Below, one piece after another: positions 36,757 through 45,054 of a stretch of DNA of 64,000 nt. Under the pieces are notes generated by a model. It made no database searches and was not told where the DNA came from. It worked only from the letters and a program-made list of their open reading frames with translations. Position numbers and translations under genes: made by a program. Position 1 is the stretch's first letter. Each line of letters opens with the position of its first letter. Source of the stretch: Leptospira noumeaensis (GTDB lineage: Bacteria > Spirochaetota > Leptospiria > Leptospirales > Leptospiraceae); the NCBI RefSeq assembly GCF_004770765.1, contig NZ_RQFK01000028.1:124001-188000 (forward strand). The letters are read 5' to 3'.

Positions 36757-38397
36757 ATGATCCAAGCTAGCGGCATTACAGTCTCCTTCGGGAAAAAACC
36801 CCTTTTCGAAAACGTCTCTATAAAATTCAAACCGGAATGCCGTTACGGTCTGATCGGAGCCAATGGTTCCGGAAAATCGACCTTTATGAAGGTTTTAGCC
36901 GGTATTTTACAGCCCACAGCCGGTTCTGTCGTCGTCGACAAAGACAAAAAGGTAGGATACCTCAAGCAGGATCACTACGAATACGAAAATGAGACCGTTC
37001 TGGGCACCGTCCTACGGGGAAATCCGGAACTTTGGGACCTTATGTCGGAACGTGATGCCATCTACGCGAAAGAGGACATGACAGACGAAGAAGGGATCAG
37101 AATTTCTGAAATTGAAGAACAATTTGCCGACATGGGTGGGTACGAAGCCGAATCTGTTGCCGGTGAACTTCTAGAAGGTCTGGGAATTCCCACCTCGGCC
37201 CATAGCCGCCCTTTAAACTTCCTTACGGGTGGATTCAAACTCCGAGTGCTTCTCGCCCAAGTATTATTCTTAAAACCTGATGTTCTCCTTCTAGATGAAC
37301 CAACGAACCACTTAGATATCAAAACCATCCACTGGTTGGAAGAACTCCTTATCAATTACGAAGGTGTGGTTATAGTCATTTCCCACGACCGTCACTTCAT
37401 CAACTCCGTTGCCACTCACATTGCCGATTTGGATTATAATACCATCCGTATGTTCCCTGGAAACTATGATGACTTTATGATCGCGGCTGAACAAACTCGC
37501 GAACAACTCATGAGTGATAGTAAACGTGCAAAAGAAAAAATTGCCGACTTACAAGAGTTTGTTTCCAGATTCTCTGCAAACGCCAGTAAGTCAAAACAAG
37601 CCACTTCCCGCCAAAAGATGATCGAAAAAATAAAAGGAGAAATGGTGGATGTAAAACCATCTTCTAGAGTGGCACCTTACATTCGTTTCAAGGCAAAACG
37701 AACTCTTGGAAAGGATGTATTTGAAGCAGTCAACATCTCCAAAGCCTATGATGGAAAAGCAGTCATTAAAGAATTTAGCACCTCCATTACCAAAGGCGAA
37801 AAGGTGGGGATTGTTGGAACCAACGGTGTTGGAAAAACCACTCTCCTCAAAATGTTACTTAAAAAATTAGAACCAGATTCTGGTCAGGTGAAATGGGGAG
37901 ATTCAGTAGAAACTTCCTTTTTCCCACAAGACCACCGCGAAGCGATGGAACCAGATGCGGACACTCTCGTGGAATGGTTGTTACGTAACTCTCCCCAAGG
38001 AACCGAAGTACAAGAAATCCGTGCCATCCTTGGTCGAATGCTTTTTTCCGGTGATATGGCAAACAAATCGACGACAGTTCTTTCTGGAGGTGAAAAATCA
38101 CGGATGATCATAGGTAAGATGATCCTTGCTTGTGACAACGTGATAGCCCTCGACGAACCTACAAACCACTTGGATTTAGAAACCATTGAAGCACTCAACT
38201 ACGCCTTATCCTTGTTTGAGGGAACAGTGATTTTAGTTTCCCACGATAGGGAGTTTATTTCTTCCCTCTGTACTAGAATCATCGAAGTGACACCAGAAGG
38301 GATCAATGACTTCAAAGGAAACTATGAAGAATTTTTGGAGAGAGAAGGAAACGACTTCTACAAACGTCTGACTGGTGGTGCCGTAATCACAACTTAA
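36757..38397 (+). CDS. ybiT: ABC-F family ATPase, YbiT-type
   Basis: The 546-residue protein has two ABC domains and no membrane helices. Walker A motifs are GANGSGKST and GTNGVGKTT, Walker B motifs LLLDEPTNHLD and IALDEPTNHLD. The second signature is LSGGEKSRM, while the first is degenerate (LTGGFKLRV). The linker between the domains contains FVSRFSANASKSKQATSR, nearly identical to E. coli YbiT. ABC-F proteins bind the ribosome E-site and relieve stalled translation. Its stop overlaps that of the facing outer-membrane protein gene by 4 bases (TTAA shared). Confidence 0.92.
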   Translation: MIQASGITVSFGKKPLFENVSIKFKPECRYGLIGANGSGKSTFMKVLAGILQPTAGSVVVDKDKKVGYLKQDHYEYENETVLGTVLRGNPELWDLMSERDAIYAKEDMTDEEGIRISEIEEQFADMGGYEAESVAGELLEGLGIPTSAHSRPLNFLTGGFKLRVLLAQVLFLKPDVLLLDEPTNHLDIKTIHWLEELLINYEGVVIVISHDRHFINSVATHIADLDYNTIRMFPGNYDDFMIAAEQTREQLMSDSKRAKEKIADLQEFVSRFSANASKSKQATSRQKMIEKIKGEMVDVKPSSRVAPYIRFKAKRTLGKDVFEAVNISKAYDGKAVIKEFSTSITKGEKVGIVGTNGVGKTTLLKMLLKKLEPDSGQVKWGDSVETSFFPQDHREAMEPDADTLVEWLLRNSPQGTEVQEIRAILGRMLFSGDMANKSTTVLSGGEKSRMIIGKMILACDNVIALDEPTNHLDLETIEALNYALSLFEGTVILVSHDREFISSLCTRIIEVTPEGINDFKGNYEEFLEREGNDFYKRLTGGAVITT

Positions 38398-39419
38398 AAT
38401 TGTTTTTGCAGGGAGAGGTTGATCGATTGGATCTCTTTCCCTGCCATTAGTTCCGTTACTAAACTATAGTCACCCTGACCAATCTTAAAACCCAAACTTC
38501 CATAACCAAATCCCGATCTGTGATTGTGCCTTGTTGTTAGTCTGATCCCGATAGCACTCGGATTCGAACCAAAATCATCAGGATTTTCCTTTGTAGAAAT
38601 GGCAGCAAAACGTGTGACCTGTATGGCCGTATAACCATGATTATAAACAACACCGATCCCAGGAATGATGGATAAAAATCCAATCGTATAGTTGTATTTT
38701 AAATCTAAAGAAACAGATGTAATTCTGGATTGATAAAACAAATCGTTTTGACCAATCCATCTTCGTTTATCTCCATCAATTCGAAACTGGGTAGGCCTTC
38801 TGTCATAAGCGCTGAGATAAATATCTTGGTTGGTTTGAAAAACTCCTATTCCAAAAGAAAACCCTGAATCAACCGGGAAATATCGAAGTACGGCCCCATA
38901 ATTGAATACACGCCCATTCACATCCGTGTTCCGAATTTTTACGAAAGGAATATTGGCTGCACCAAACTCGTAAGGGAAAAAATGTGTAGTGAGGTTCCAC
39001 TGTTTCGCAGTAGATCCATTCAACCACTCGCCTAAATTCACAGTATAACTAAAAGAAGGTGAAGCTGCTACTCCAGCCTTTGGTAGAGTCCTAAGTTCCG
39101 AATTTTCATAATAAAAATCTCGTGCTTTCTCTTGACCGCGAGAAACTGTATACCCAAGTCCTAATCTGTATCGATTCACATTAGAACCACCAGATTGGTT
39201 AGAGTTTAAATTTTGTAGTACTGCATTGTCACCCATGGAACGTAGGAATCCGTTGGTATATACACGATCAAAAACTGGCTCTGCAAAATTCCCGAGTATT
39301 TTAAATTCCATTGGAATATTGGAACATTCAGCTCCCACACAAACAACTTGTGCTTCAAGTTTCGTTCCAATGAAAGAAATCAAAAAACTAAAAAATAAGA
39401 GGGAAAAGGAAAATCTCAT
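38394..39419 (-). CDS. Predicted outer-membrane beta-barrel protein
   Basis: The start is placed at the ATG at 39419 (MRFSFSLLFF), as the earlier in-frame ATG at 39449 would place ten polar residues before the signal peptide. The signal peptide runs to about KLEAQ. The mature part, about 315 residues, has alternating polar/hydrophobic strands: YRLGLGYTVSRGQ, SVSLDLKYNYTIG and GYGSLGFKIGQGDYSLV, with a final phenylalanine (LSLQKQF) typical of barrel proteins recognised by BamA. Two cysteines near the N-terminus (VVCVGAECSN) may pair. It follows rdgB by 41 bases. The family is not recognised. Confidence 0.75.
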   Translation of the reverse strand: MRFSFSLLFFSFLISFIGTKLEAQVVCVGAECSNIPMEFKILGNFAEPVFDRVYTNGFLRSMGDNAVLQNLNSNQSGGSNVNRYRLGLGYTVSRGQEKARDFYYENSELRTLPKAGVAASPSFSYTVNLGEWLNGSTAKQWNLTTHFFPYEFGAANIPFVKIRNTDVNGRVFNYGAVLRYFPVDSGFSFGIGVFQTNQDIYLSAYDRRPTQFRIDGDKRRWIGQNDLFYQSRITSVSLDLKYNYTIGFLSIIPGIGVVYNHGYTAIQVTRFAAISTKENPDDFGSNPSAIGIRLTTRHNHRSGFGYGSLGFKIGQGDYSLVTELMAGKEIQSINLSLQKQF

Positions 39420-39460
39420 AATGACTTGCGACAAATGTTCGCGGTGCAATCTAACTTTTG

Positions 39461-40057
39461 TTATTTTTGATTAGAAAGCCAATCTAAAAAAAGTTCCATT
39501 GCTTTTTTGCGATGGGACACTGTATTTTTTTCTGATTCAGGGACCTGGGAAAACCTTTTGCTGAAAGGAGGATAGAAAAATATAGGATCGTATCCAAATC
39601 CATATTTTCCTTCACCGTCATAGTCTTCACTAATGATACCATCAACCCGGCCTTCAAATGAAACGGCGTTACTGGCATCAACATAACTCACTACGCAGGA
39701 ATAGTATGCCTCACGATTTGTATTTCCACCTAACTTTTGTAAAAGAAATTCAGCCCGTTCCCTGTCTGTAAGGCCTGGCCCACCAAATCTTGCCGAAAAC
39801 ACTCCAGGTTCTCCACCGAGAGCAGGCACAGAAATCCCCGAATCATCAGCAAGCGAAGGAAGACCCGTTAGGCGAAAGAGTTCTTTTGATTTGATAAAAG
39901 AATTTCCAGTAAATGTATTTTCTGTTTCTTCTGGTGAAAATGAAATTCCTAAATCCTTGGGAAGGACTAGTTCATACCCGTGGGGAGAAAGTAACATCTG
40001 CATTTCCTTCCGTTTGTGTTCACTTCCGGAAGCAAATGCCAAAGTTTTTTTTGTCAG
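39461..40057 (-). CDS. rdgB: Non-canonical purine NTP pyrophosphatase, CTG start likely
   Basis: This is an RdgB/HAM1 enzyme that hydrolyses ITP, dITP and XTP to prevent their incorporation into nucleic acid. Motifs are LAFASGSEHKRKEM (substrate loop), SLADDSGISVPALGGEPG, GYDPIFFYP and SHRKKAM. No ATG is in a sensible place. TTG at 40042 would start at MAFASGS and cut the first strand. CTG at 40057 gives MTKKTLAFASGS, as in homologues, has GAGGA nine bases upstream, and overlaps the STAS stop as CTGA. I therefore prefer CTG, with moderate certainty. The gene is co-transcribed with comF and the STAS gene. Confidence 0.85.
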   Translation of the reverse strand: MTKKTLAFASGSEHKRKEMQMLLSPHGYELVLPKDLGISFSPEETENTFTGNSFIKSKELFRLTGLPSLADDSGISVPALGGEPGVFSARFGGPGLTDRERAEFLLQKLGGNTNREAYYSCVVSYVDASNAVSFEGRVDGIISEDYDGEGKYGFGYDPIFFYPPFSKRFSQVPESEKNTVSHRKKAMELFLDWLSNQK

Positions 40058-40404
40058 TGGGAATCTTCCTCGTCGAGTTGGAATCCTTCCATAGCAGCAG
40101 ATAAATCTGGGAAAATTTCGAATACCTTATCGAGCATAGTAATTTCAAAGAGTTGGATCAAATCTTCGTCTACAACGATAACCTTGATATCACCATTCAT
40201 TGGTTTTAACTTACGTTTGGTGGCTACAAAAATACCAAGTGCAGTGGAACAAATATGGTGCACTTTGGTTAAATCTAGAATGATTTTTTTAACAGAGCTT
40301 TGTGTGAGTTTAGAAAGTTCTTTTTCAATTTCATCGGAATCAACCTTTAGGATGGCCCCAGAAAACTTTATAATCCTAATGTCATCCTTGACTTGAACAT
40401 CCAT
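40054..40404 (-). CDS. STAS-domain anti-sigma factor antagonist
   Basis: The protein is about 116 residues from the ATG at 40404, which has GGGGGTG ten bases upstream; a TTG at 40413 is an alternative. The single STAS domain has strand ILDLTKVHHI followed by CSTALGIFV, where the serine after cysteine sits at the usual phosphorylation site. Such proteins switch partners with an anti-sigma factor depending on phosphorylation. No kinase or sigma gene is adjacent. It could be a target of the SpoIIE phosphatases in this window, as inference. An acidic tail (LDEEDSH) ends it, and its stop overlaps the rdgB start. Confidence 0.86.
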   Translation of the reverse strand: MDVQVKDDIRIIKFSGAILKVDSDEIEKELSKLTQSSVKKIILDLTKVHHICSTALGIFVATKRKLKPMNGDIKVIVVDEDLIQLFEITMLDKVFEIFPDLSAAMEGFQLDEEDSH

Positions 40405-40409
40405 TCGAT

Positions 40410-41087
40410 TCAATCACCCCCGCTTAACAGTAAAACTACGCAGGTCACCTTCCGAACGCCAGTTTGTTTGTACAACCTAGCGATTTCATTGACTGTGGCA
40501 CCTGTCGTAAATATATCATCTACGATTAGAACATGAAGTCCTTCCATGATTCTATCACTTTTTGTGAATTCGAACGCCTTTTTTGCATGAAAAAACCGTT
40601 TCTCAAACCCTAAGGCCGATTGTTTGTCCGCTGAAATCTTACGCAAATTAGTATCTCTCCTGATTTTCCAAAGTTTTTTCCATTTTTTGAGGAGGGAATC
40701 GGAAGCATGATAGGGCCTTGGGCTGGATTTAGGAGAGGAAGGAACGAGTGCAATTAGGTCGGGTGGGTCATCTTTTAAAGATTTTAAAATGATTCTATGT
40801 CCCAAACAAAAATATTCAGAAAGTAACCTTTCATTTTCAAACTTTAACGATTGGAAGAGTGACTTTTCAAAACTACCCCTCTTCTGCAAATAAAAGGTTT
40901 GGTCGTAAAAAACAAACCGATCCGAGGGAAGGTTGGTTGGTTTTTGGTTCCGATTTTGTATTTGCGGGAGATAATTTCGTTTTGCACAAGGTTTGCAAAC
41001 CGCCATGATTTCCGAAAAAAAATCATGGGAACCACAACTCACACAAAATTTGGGAAAAACAAAAGATAAAAAGAAAACCCCTCTCAT
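40410..41087 (-). CDS. comF: ComF family phosphoribosyltransferase-like protein
   Basis: The 225-residue protein has a zinc-finger-like N-terminus (CVSCGSHDFF and VCKPCAKRN). The C-terminal phosphoribosyltransferase fold has VLIVDDIFTTGATVNEI, the PRPP-binding motif. ComF homologues act in uptake of single-stranded DNA during natural transformation, but many lie outside competence regions. The ATG at 41087 falls in the loop of a hairpin that terminates the upstream gene, and no clear ribosome-binding site is seen. The STAS start is just downstream of its stop. Confidence 0.87.
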   Translation of the reverse strand: MRGVFFLSFVFPKFCVSCGSHDFFSEIMAVCKPCAKRNYLPQIQNRNQKPTNLPSDRFVFYDQTFYLQKRGSFEKSLFQSLKFENERLLSEYFCLGHRIILKSLKDDPPDLIALVPSSPKSSPRPYHASDSLLKKWKKLWKIRRDTNLRKISADKQSALGFEKRFFHAKKAFEFTKSDRIMEGLHVLIVDDIFTTGATVNEIARLYKQTGVRKVTCVVLLLSGGD

Positions 41088-41101
41088 AATGAAAGGGGTT
41101 T
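41075..41101 (-). terminator. Intrinsic terminator of the OmpL47-like gene, overlapping comF start
   Basis: Arms AAACCCCT (41094-41101 read on the minus strand) and AGGGGTTT (41075-41082) enclose an 11-base loop and are followed on the minus strand by TCTTTTTA. The comF ATG at 41087 lies in the loop. Confidence 0.75.
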
Positions 41102-41105
41102 CTAT

Positions 41106-41131
41106 CCGCTACGTAGCGGTTCTATTTTTTT
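41106..41131 (+). terminator. Perfect 14-base palindrome with T-run
   Basis: CCGCTACGTAGCGG (41106-41119) is followed on the plus strand by TTCTATTTTTTTT, and read on the minus strand is preceded by an A-run. It adjoins the comF-side terminator between the OmpL47-like gene and comF, and may stop antisense transcription or strengthen the minus-strand stop. Confidence 0.55.
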
Positions 41132-41139
41132 TGGTAAAT

Positions 41140-42219
41140 TTACTTAGCAGGAGTTGTCGCTGCTGGAGTTTCCGTTTCTACCTTAGGTGTTTCTGTTGAT
41201 TTTTGGATCGTTGAAGTTGGAGGAGTTAAGTCTACAGTGAGTTTTACTTCCACAACATCAGATTGATTACCAACATTGTCAACAGCCATAGCTTTGATGA
41301 CATGGTCACCTTGAGTTTCAATAGCAATTGCTTCTACGTAAGGTTTGTATTCTTCTTCATCAACTTTTACTAAAACTTTTTTGATTCCAGATTCTTTATC
41401 AGTAGCATTCACATAGAATACGTTTCCTTTTCTTTGGAAGTTTTTTCCATTGATGTCAACAAGTGGAAAAGAAGGAACGATTTCTACAGTTGGTTTTACA
41501 TCATCTACCGTAATGATCAGAGAAGATTCTGGAGAAGAGTTTCCTGATTTATCAGTTGCAGAATACTTTACTACGTTTGCTCCACCGTTTTCCAATTTGA
41601 TTGGATCAGCATAAGCCTTAGTAGCTTCTTGGTTGATGCTGAATTGAATTTTTTCAACACCAGTTTGTTGGTCTTCTGCTACAAGAGTGTATGTATTGTT
41701 TTTAGAAGCAAACGGAACTCCGTCTAAAACAAAAAACTGTTCTTGAGGAACTAAACTCACTCTTGGTGCTGTGTTATCCACATGAACCACTAAAATTTTA
41801 GGAGTTTCTGCGTTTCCCACTTTGTCAACGGAACGGTAATATACTTCAGTAAGACCTTCTTCAGCAATACGAATTGGTTGTGTGAACTTTCTGTATTCGC
41901 CGTTTTTAGGTTTCCACTCGATAAAATCGATTGTAGAAGATTCGTCTTTTGCATCTAATGAAAAAGTAGTTTTACTTGTAATGAAAAGAGCCGATGCATC
42001 AGAAGTAGAAACTCCTGATTCTTTTTTGTCACCCAATATGTCTTTTACAGTTGTCTCAACTTTATCAACGCCGTCTTTGGCTTGAGTAGAAGTGGACTCT
42101 GTTTTTTTGATTGCCTGGTCTTTTGTGGAAGTAGTGGCTTTTGGTGCAGCAACCTGTGCTGTAATTTGGCCTGCGAAAGATATTGTCAGTATGGCCAAAA
42201 GATATTTGTGCGCCTGCAT
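41140..42219 (-). CDS. OmpL47-like repeat protein, exported
   Basis: The 359-residue protein has a signal peptide to about GQITAQ and a lysine/threonine-rich linker of about 70 residues. Three or four tandem Ig-like repeats of about 90 residues follow. Each carries DGV-type turns and a TYTLVAEDQQTGVEKIQFS or FYVNATDKESGIKKVLVKV core, followed by a VVKYSATDKSGN- or HVIKAMAVDNVGN-type strand. This matches the OmpL47-type domain of leptospiral surface proteins. The tail is proline/threonine-rich. It should be exported and may be exposed at the surface. An AAGGAG site precedes the ATG. It diverges from the FlaA-like gene. Confidence 0.8.
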   Translation of the reverse strand: MQAHKYLLAILTISFAGQITAQVAAPKATTSTKDQAIKKTESTSTQAKDGVDKVETTVKDILGDKKESGVSTSDASALFITSKTTFSLDAKDESSTIDFIEWKPKNGEYRKFTQPIRIAEEGLTEVYYRSVDKVGNAETPKILVVHVDNTAPRVSLVPQEQFFVLDGVPFASKNNTYTLVAEDQQTGVEKIQFSINQEATKAYADPIKLENGGANVVKYSATDKSGNSSPESSLIITVDDVKPTVEIVPSFPLVDINGKNFQRKGNVFYVNATDKESGIKKVLVKVDEEEYKPYVEAIAIETQGDHVIKAMAVDNVGNQSDVVEVKLTVDLTPPTSTIQKSTETPKVETETPAATTPAK

Positions 42220-42283
42220 TTGTATAAGTCTCCTTTTTACAGATAAAACATATATATCCCCCTTCTAAGGAATTATTGTCAAC

Positions 42284-42925
42284 ATGATTGCACTGAGAAA
42301 CTTCGGGAAACTCGCACTTTTTCTTTTTCTTTATGGAATGGTTCCGATTCTGGCTGAGGCCGGGGTTTGGAGAGAAATTCTTCTCGAAAACTTTGAATTA
42401 TCCAATTACAATCAGGAAAACTTACGTACAAAATTAGAAAAAGGAACTAAACTTCCGGAAATCACTCTTTCCACCAATTTTACAGCCCCTATCCCTGGGT
42501 CCAAACAAGCTCTGGTTTTAAGAATTCCCAAAGATGCCAATTTCCCTTTTTCTTTATATTTCCCAAAACCAATTGAAGTAAATGCTTTCATCAAAGAAAT
42601 CACCATTCCCCTATATTCTTCCCAATCCAACGGGAACCTAACACTGATCATAGAATCGCAAGACGCAGAAGTCAGACAATTAAACTTAACTTCCTTAAAC
42701 TATCGCGGATGGAAATCCATCACCGTTTCCATATCCAAAAATTTTGATCAAAATGATCGAGTTTTTCTACAAAAGAGCTCCATTCGAATCCTTGGATTCT
42801 TTTATTTGCCATATGAAAATAATGATCCCAACCAAGAGGTTCTCATTGCCATTGATGACATAACTGCCATTGTGCGAGACAAATATAGACCCCTCCGAAA
42901 CAAAGAAATCCTTCTCGAAGACTGA
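42284..42925 (+). CDS. FlaA-like flagellar outer-layer related protein
   Basis: The 213-residue exported protein has a signal peptide to about ILAEA. The opening LENFELSNYNQEN and the end YENNDPNQEVLIAIDDITAI resemble the FlaA (flagellar filament outer-layer) family of spirochaetes, whose sheath proteins coat the periplasmic flagella. The middle has strands KQALVLRIPKDANFPFSLYF and LNYRGWKSITVSISKNFD, again FlaA-like. It is shorter than typical FlaA1/FlaA2, so it may be an accessory paralogue. It stands alone on the plus strand. Confidence in the family is moderate. Confidence 0.55.
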   Translation: MIALRNFGKLALFLFLYGMVPILAEAGVWREILLENFELSNYNQENLRTKLEKGTKLPEITLSTNFTAPIPGSKQALVLRIPKDANFPFSLYFPKPIEVNAFIKEITIPLYSSQSNGNLTLIIESQDAEVRQLNLTSLNYRGWKSITVSISKNFDQNDRVFLQKSSIRILGFFYLPYENNDPNQEVLIAIDDITAIVRDKYRPLRNKEILLED

Positions 42926-43002
42926 ATTTTCGTTAGATCGAACGAAGTCTCTGCTTAAAAAAACTCTTTTCTTCCCAACCTCATGACCGAACCTGATCCT
43001 AA

Positions 43003-43458
43003 ATGCAAATGGAACTGTCCCTAGAACAATACGAAACCCTGCTCAAGTTAGTATACATGGGAGATTGGGTCATTTCCACCTTGCAAGCCAAGGATCGTTC
43101 AGAAGACGAACCCGACACGGACTCTCGGTTTGCTGATGTAGTACGTCATGTTTTTGCACAGGCCGACAGCGCTGGTCTTGGAAATATTGTTCAAATTGAT
43201 CAGAACAACGGAGAACCATATTTAACTCGAGAATTTGAGGAAGAAAGTGGACTCGTCGATATTTTAGAAGATTACGAGGACGAAGTTTTCTGGCAAGCTC
43301 TGATTGAAAGACTGGCACATAGGGATTTTTTACGTCACTACGGAGAAACTGCTATCTCTCAAATGGCAATCGAAGAACGAATCGAAAAGGAAACTCCTTT
43401 CCATGACAAGTGGGCAACCGAGTTTCACGAAAACGGTCTCGAAAATTTAAAAATCTAA
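43003..43458 (+). CDS. Small acidic protein conserved in type, function unknown
   Basis: The 151-residue protein is soluble and acidic, with a mainly helical fold: LEQYETLLKLVYMGDWVIST, FADVVRHVFAQADSAG, YEDEVFWQALIERLAHRDFL. No signal peptide or known catalytic motif is visible, and I do not recognise a family. The ATG at 43003 is followed by a second ATG two codons later. It is a separate plus-strand gene, tail to tail with the long coiled-coil protein gene. Confidence 0.7.
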   Translation: MQMELSLEQYETLLKLVYMGDWVISTLQAKDRSEDEPDTDSRFADVVRHVFAQADSAGLGNIVQIDQNNGEPYLTREFEEESGLVDILEDYEDEVFWQALIERLAHRDFLRHYGETAISQMAIEERIEKETPFHDKWATEFHENGLENLKI

Positions 43459-43512
43459 TTTGTATTTCAGGAAAAGAAATCGCGCGGAAATCATCACAAA
43501 ACAACCGCTATA

Positions 43513-45054
43513 TTAAAAACCTTCTTGTTGTTTTTTAAGTTTAGGCCAAAGTAGTTTATCTTCTCTTTCTTTTTTCTTCATCATTGATTCACTGAGTCTT
43601 GTGCGTAAAATATATTCTATTTGGTCTTTTGTATGAGCGGTTATACGTTCAGCATCCGTTACATTTCCCAAATCTCTTAACAATAATTCAATATTCTCAT
43701 AAGCATTTTCATTCAAAAAGTCTCCATTGGATGGTAATCCCGGAATTCGGTTCCAAGTTTTGATGGCTTCCGATTGGAGTTTAGAATCCTTTCTTATGGT
43801 GCCTGATTCCCAAAGGACACGTCCTTTTTCAAAGTATCCATCCTTTAAACGATAACCTTTCGGTGATTTCGAAATCAATGTTTCTAAAATATCAATTCTT
43901 TTCTTAGAATATGCTTCTTCTACATCTTTGTTCGTGAATAATTTTTTATCTTGTAATAGTTTCTTATATTTTGTTTCCACTCGCCTGAGCGTTTCATAAC
44001 GTAAAGTTTGTTTTTGTTCCGGTGTTGCCACTTTCAAATATTCTTTAGCTTGGAAGTATTGTTCAAGAGCACGGCCTTGAATTTCATAAATGTTTTCGAT
44101 TGTGAAAAGGATTTCTGTACCGGTATTGGTTCCAAGATTTTGGGACAAAGCTGCCATCATTTGGCGAAGGAAATCTTCTTTGTTTAAGTTCTCTTGAAAA
44201 TAATCAATGGCAAAATAACTAGGATCACCACTGAAAGGATAAGCTAACCTCTGCAAGTTTTCATAATACAAATCACGAACAAACAGGTTCAAATCCCCTT
44301 TGTCTGGATCGTAACCCATATAACGAGAGATAAATTCATCCAATTGTTTTTCTTTTTTTTGTTTTAGAGTTTTGTCCAAATATTTGTTTCGATCTTCTTT
44401 GGACATAGAAAGTGGAGATTTTGGTTCCGCTTCTCCTTCTTTGGAAACTCGCATGGTAATTGGAGGAGATAACTCTTCACCTTTGCGAAACTCCTCAATG
44501 ATTCGGTTTCGTTCTTTGTGCACAAACAAATTGTCTTCAGCTGTTTCTATATCTATTCGAAAAGGGTCACGAATCCCTTTTACTGTAGGGAGAACGTCTT
44601 TAACAATGATGTCTTCATAATCACGGTTTCTTTTGATATAGGAATCAGCAACACCCGAGTTCTCATTGATTTGGTCATAATCATTCTTAAATTGTTTTCG
44701 TAAAGAGGAGGTTCCCTCCAAATCTTTGACTAACTCTTCCCACTGGCTTCCCTTGTATTTGCCTTTGGAAAATCCGTTCCCGTCGCCCCCTTCTCCCTCT
44801 TCGCCTTCACCAGGTTCACCGGCAGAATCTGAATTTCCAGTTTCGCTCATCGAATTTCCAAAACTCATTTGAAAACTGAGCTCTTTTTCTTCTTCCCTTT
44901 CGTAAATCCAAGGTGGGCCACAAAGTGTTTTTTGGTAAGGAGAGTCTGAATGGTTGAAAGAATAGATAATTAATGTTATGTGGGAGACTACAGAAATATA
45001 AAGAGCAATATAAAATCGACTATCAAATAGAAATTTACGAATTCCTTTTAACAT
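43513..45054 (-). CDS. Membrane-anchored coiled-coil protein of unknown function
   Basis: The 513-residue protein has an N-terminal membrane helix (about residues 13-32) and then a G/E-rich low-complexity segment (SAGEPGEGEEGEGGDGNGFS). A long, charged helical region fills the remainder, with TPR-like pieces near the C-terminus (RALEQYFQAKEYLKVA, LQSEAIKTWNRIPG). Its start overlaps the 3' end of lnt by 20 bases, so it is translated with it. I do not recognise the family; it seems to be a leptospiral protein of the envelope. Confidence 0.75.
   Translation of the reverse strand: MLKGIRKFLFDSRFYIALYISVVSHITLIIYSFNHSDSPYQKTLCGPPWIYEREEEKELSFQMSFGNSMSETGNSDSAGEPGEGEEGEGGDGNGFSKGKYKGSQWEELVKDLEGTSSLRKQFKNDYDQINENSGVADSYIKRNRDYEDIIVKDVLPTVKGIRDPFRIDIETAEDNLFVHKERNRIIEEFRKGEELSPPITMRVSKEGEAEPKSPLSMSKEDRNKYLDKTLKQKKEKQLDEFISRYMGYDPDKGDLNLFVRDLYYENLQRLAYPFSGDPSYFAIDYFQENLNKEDFLRQMMAALSQNLGTNTGTEILFTIENIYEIQGRALEQYFQAKEYLKVATPEQKQTLRYETLRRVETKYKKLLQDKKLFTNKDVEEAYSKKRIDILETLISKSPKGYRLKDGYFEKGRVLWESGTIRKDSKLQSEAIKTWNRIPGLPSNGDFLNENAYENIELLLRDLGNVTDAERITAHTKDQIEYILRTRLSESMMKKKEREDKLLWPKLKKQQEGF

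Noticed and set aside
42929..42946. Inverted repeat TTCGTT/AACGAA after the FlaA-like gene
   Set aside because: The stem is six pairs and no T-run follows, so I do not call it a terminator.
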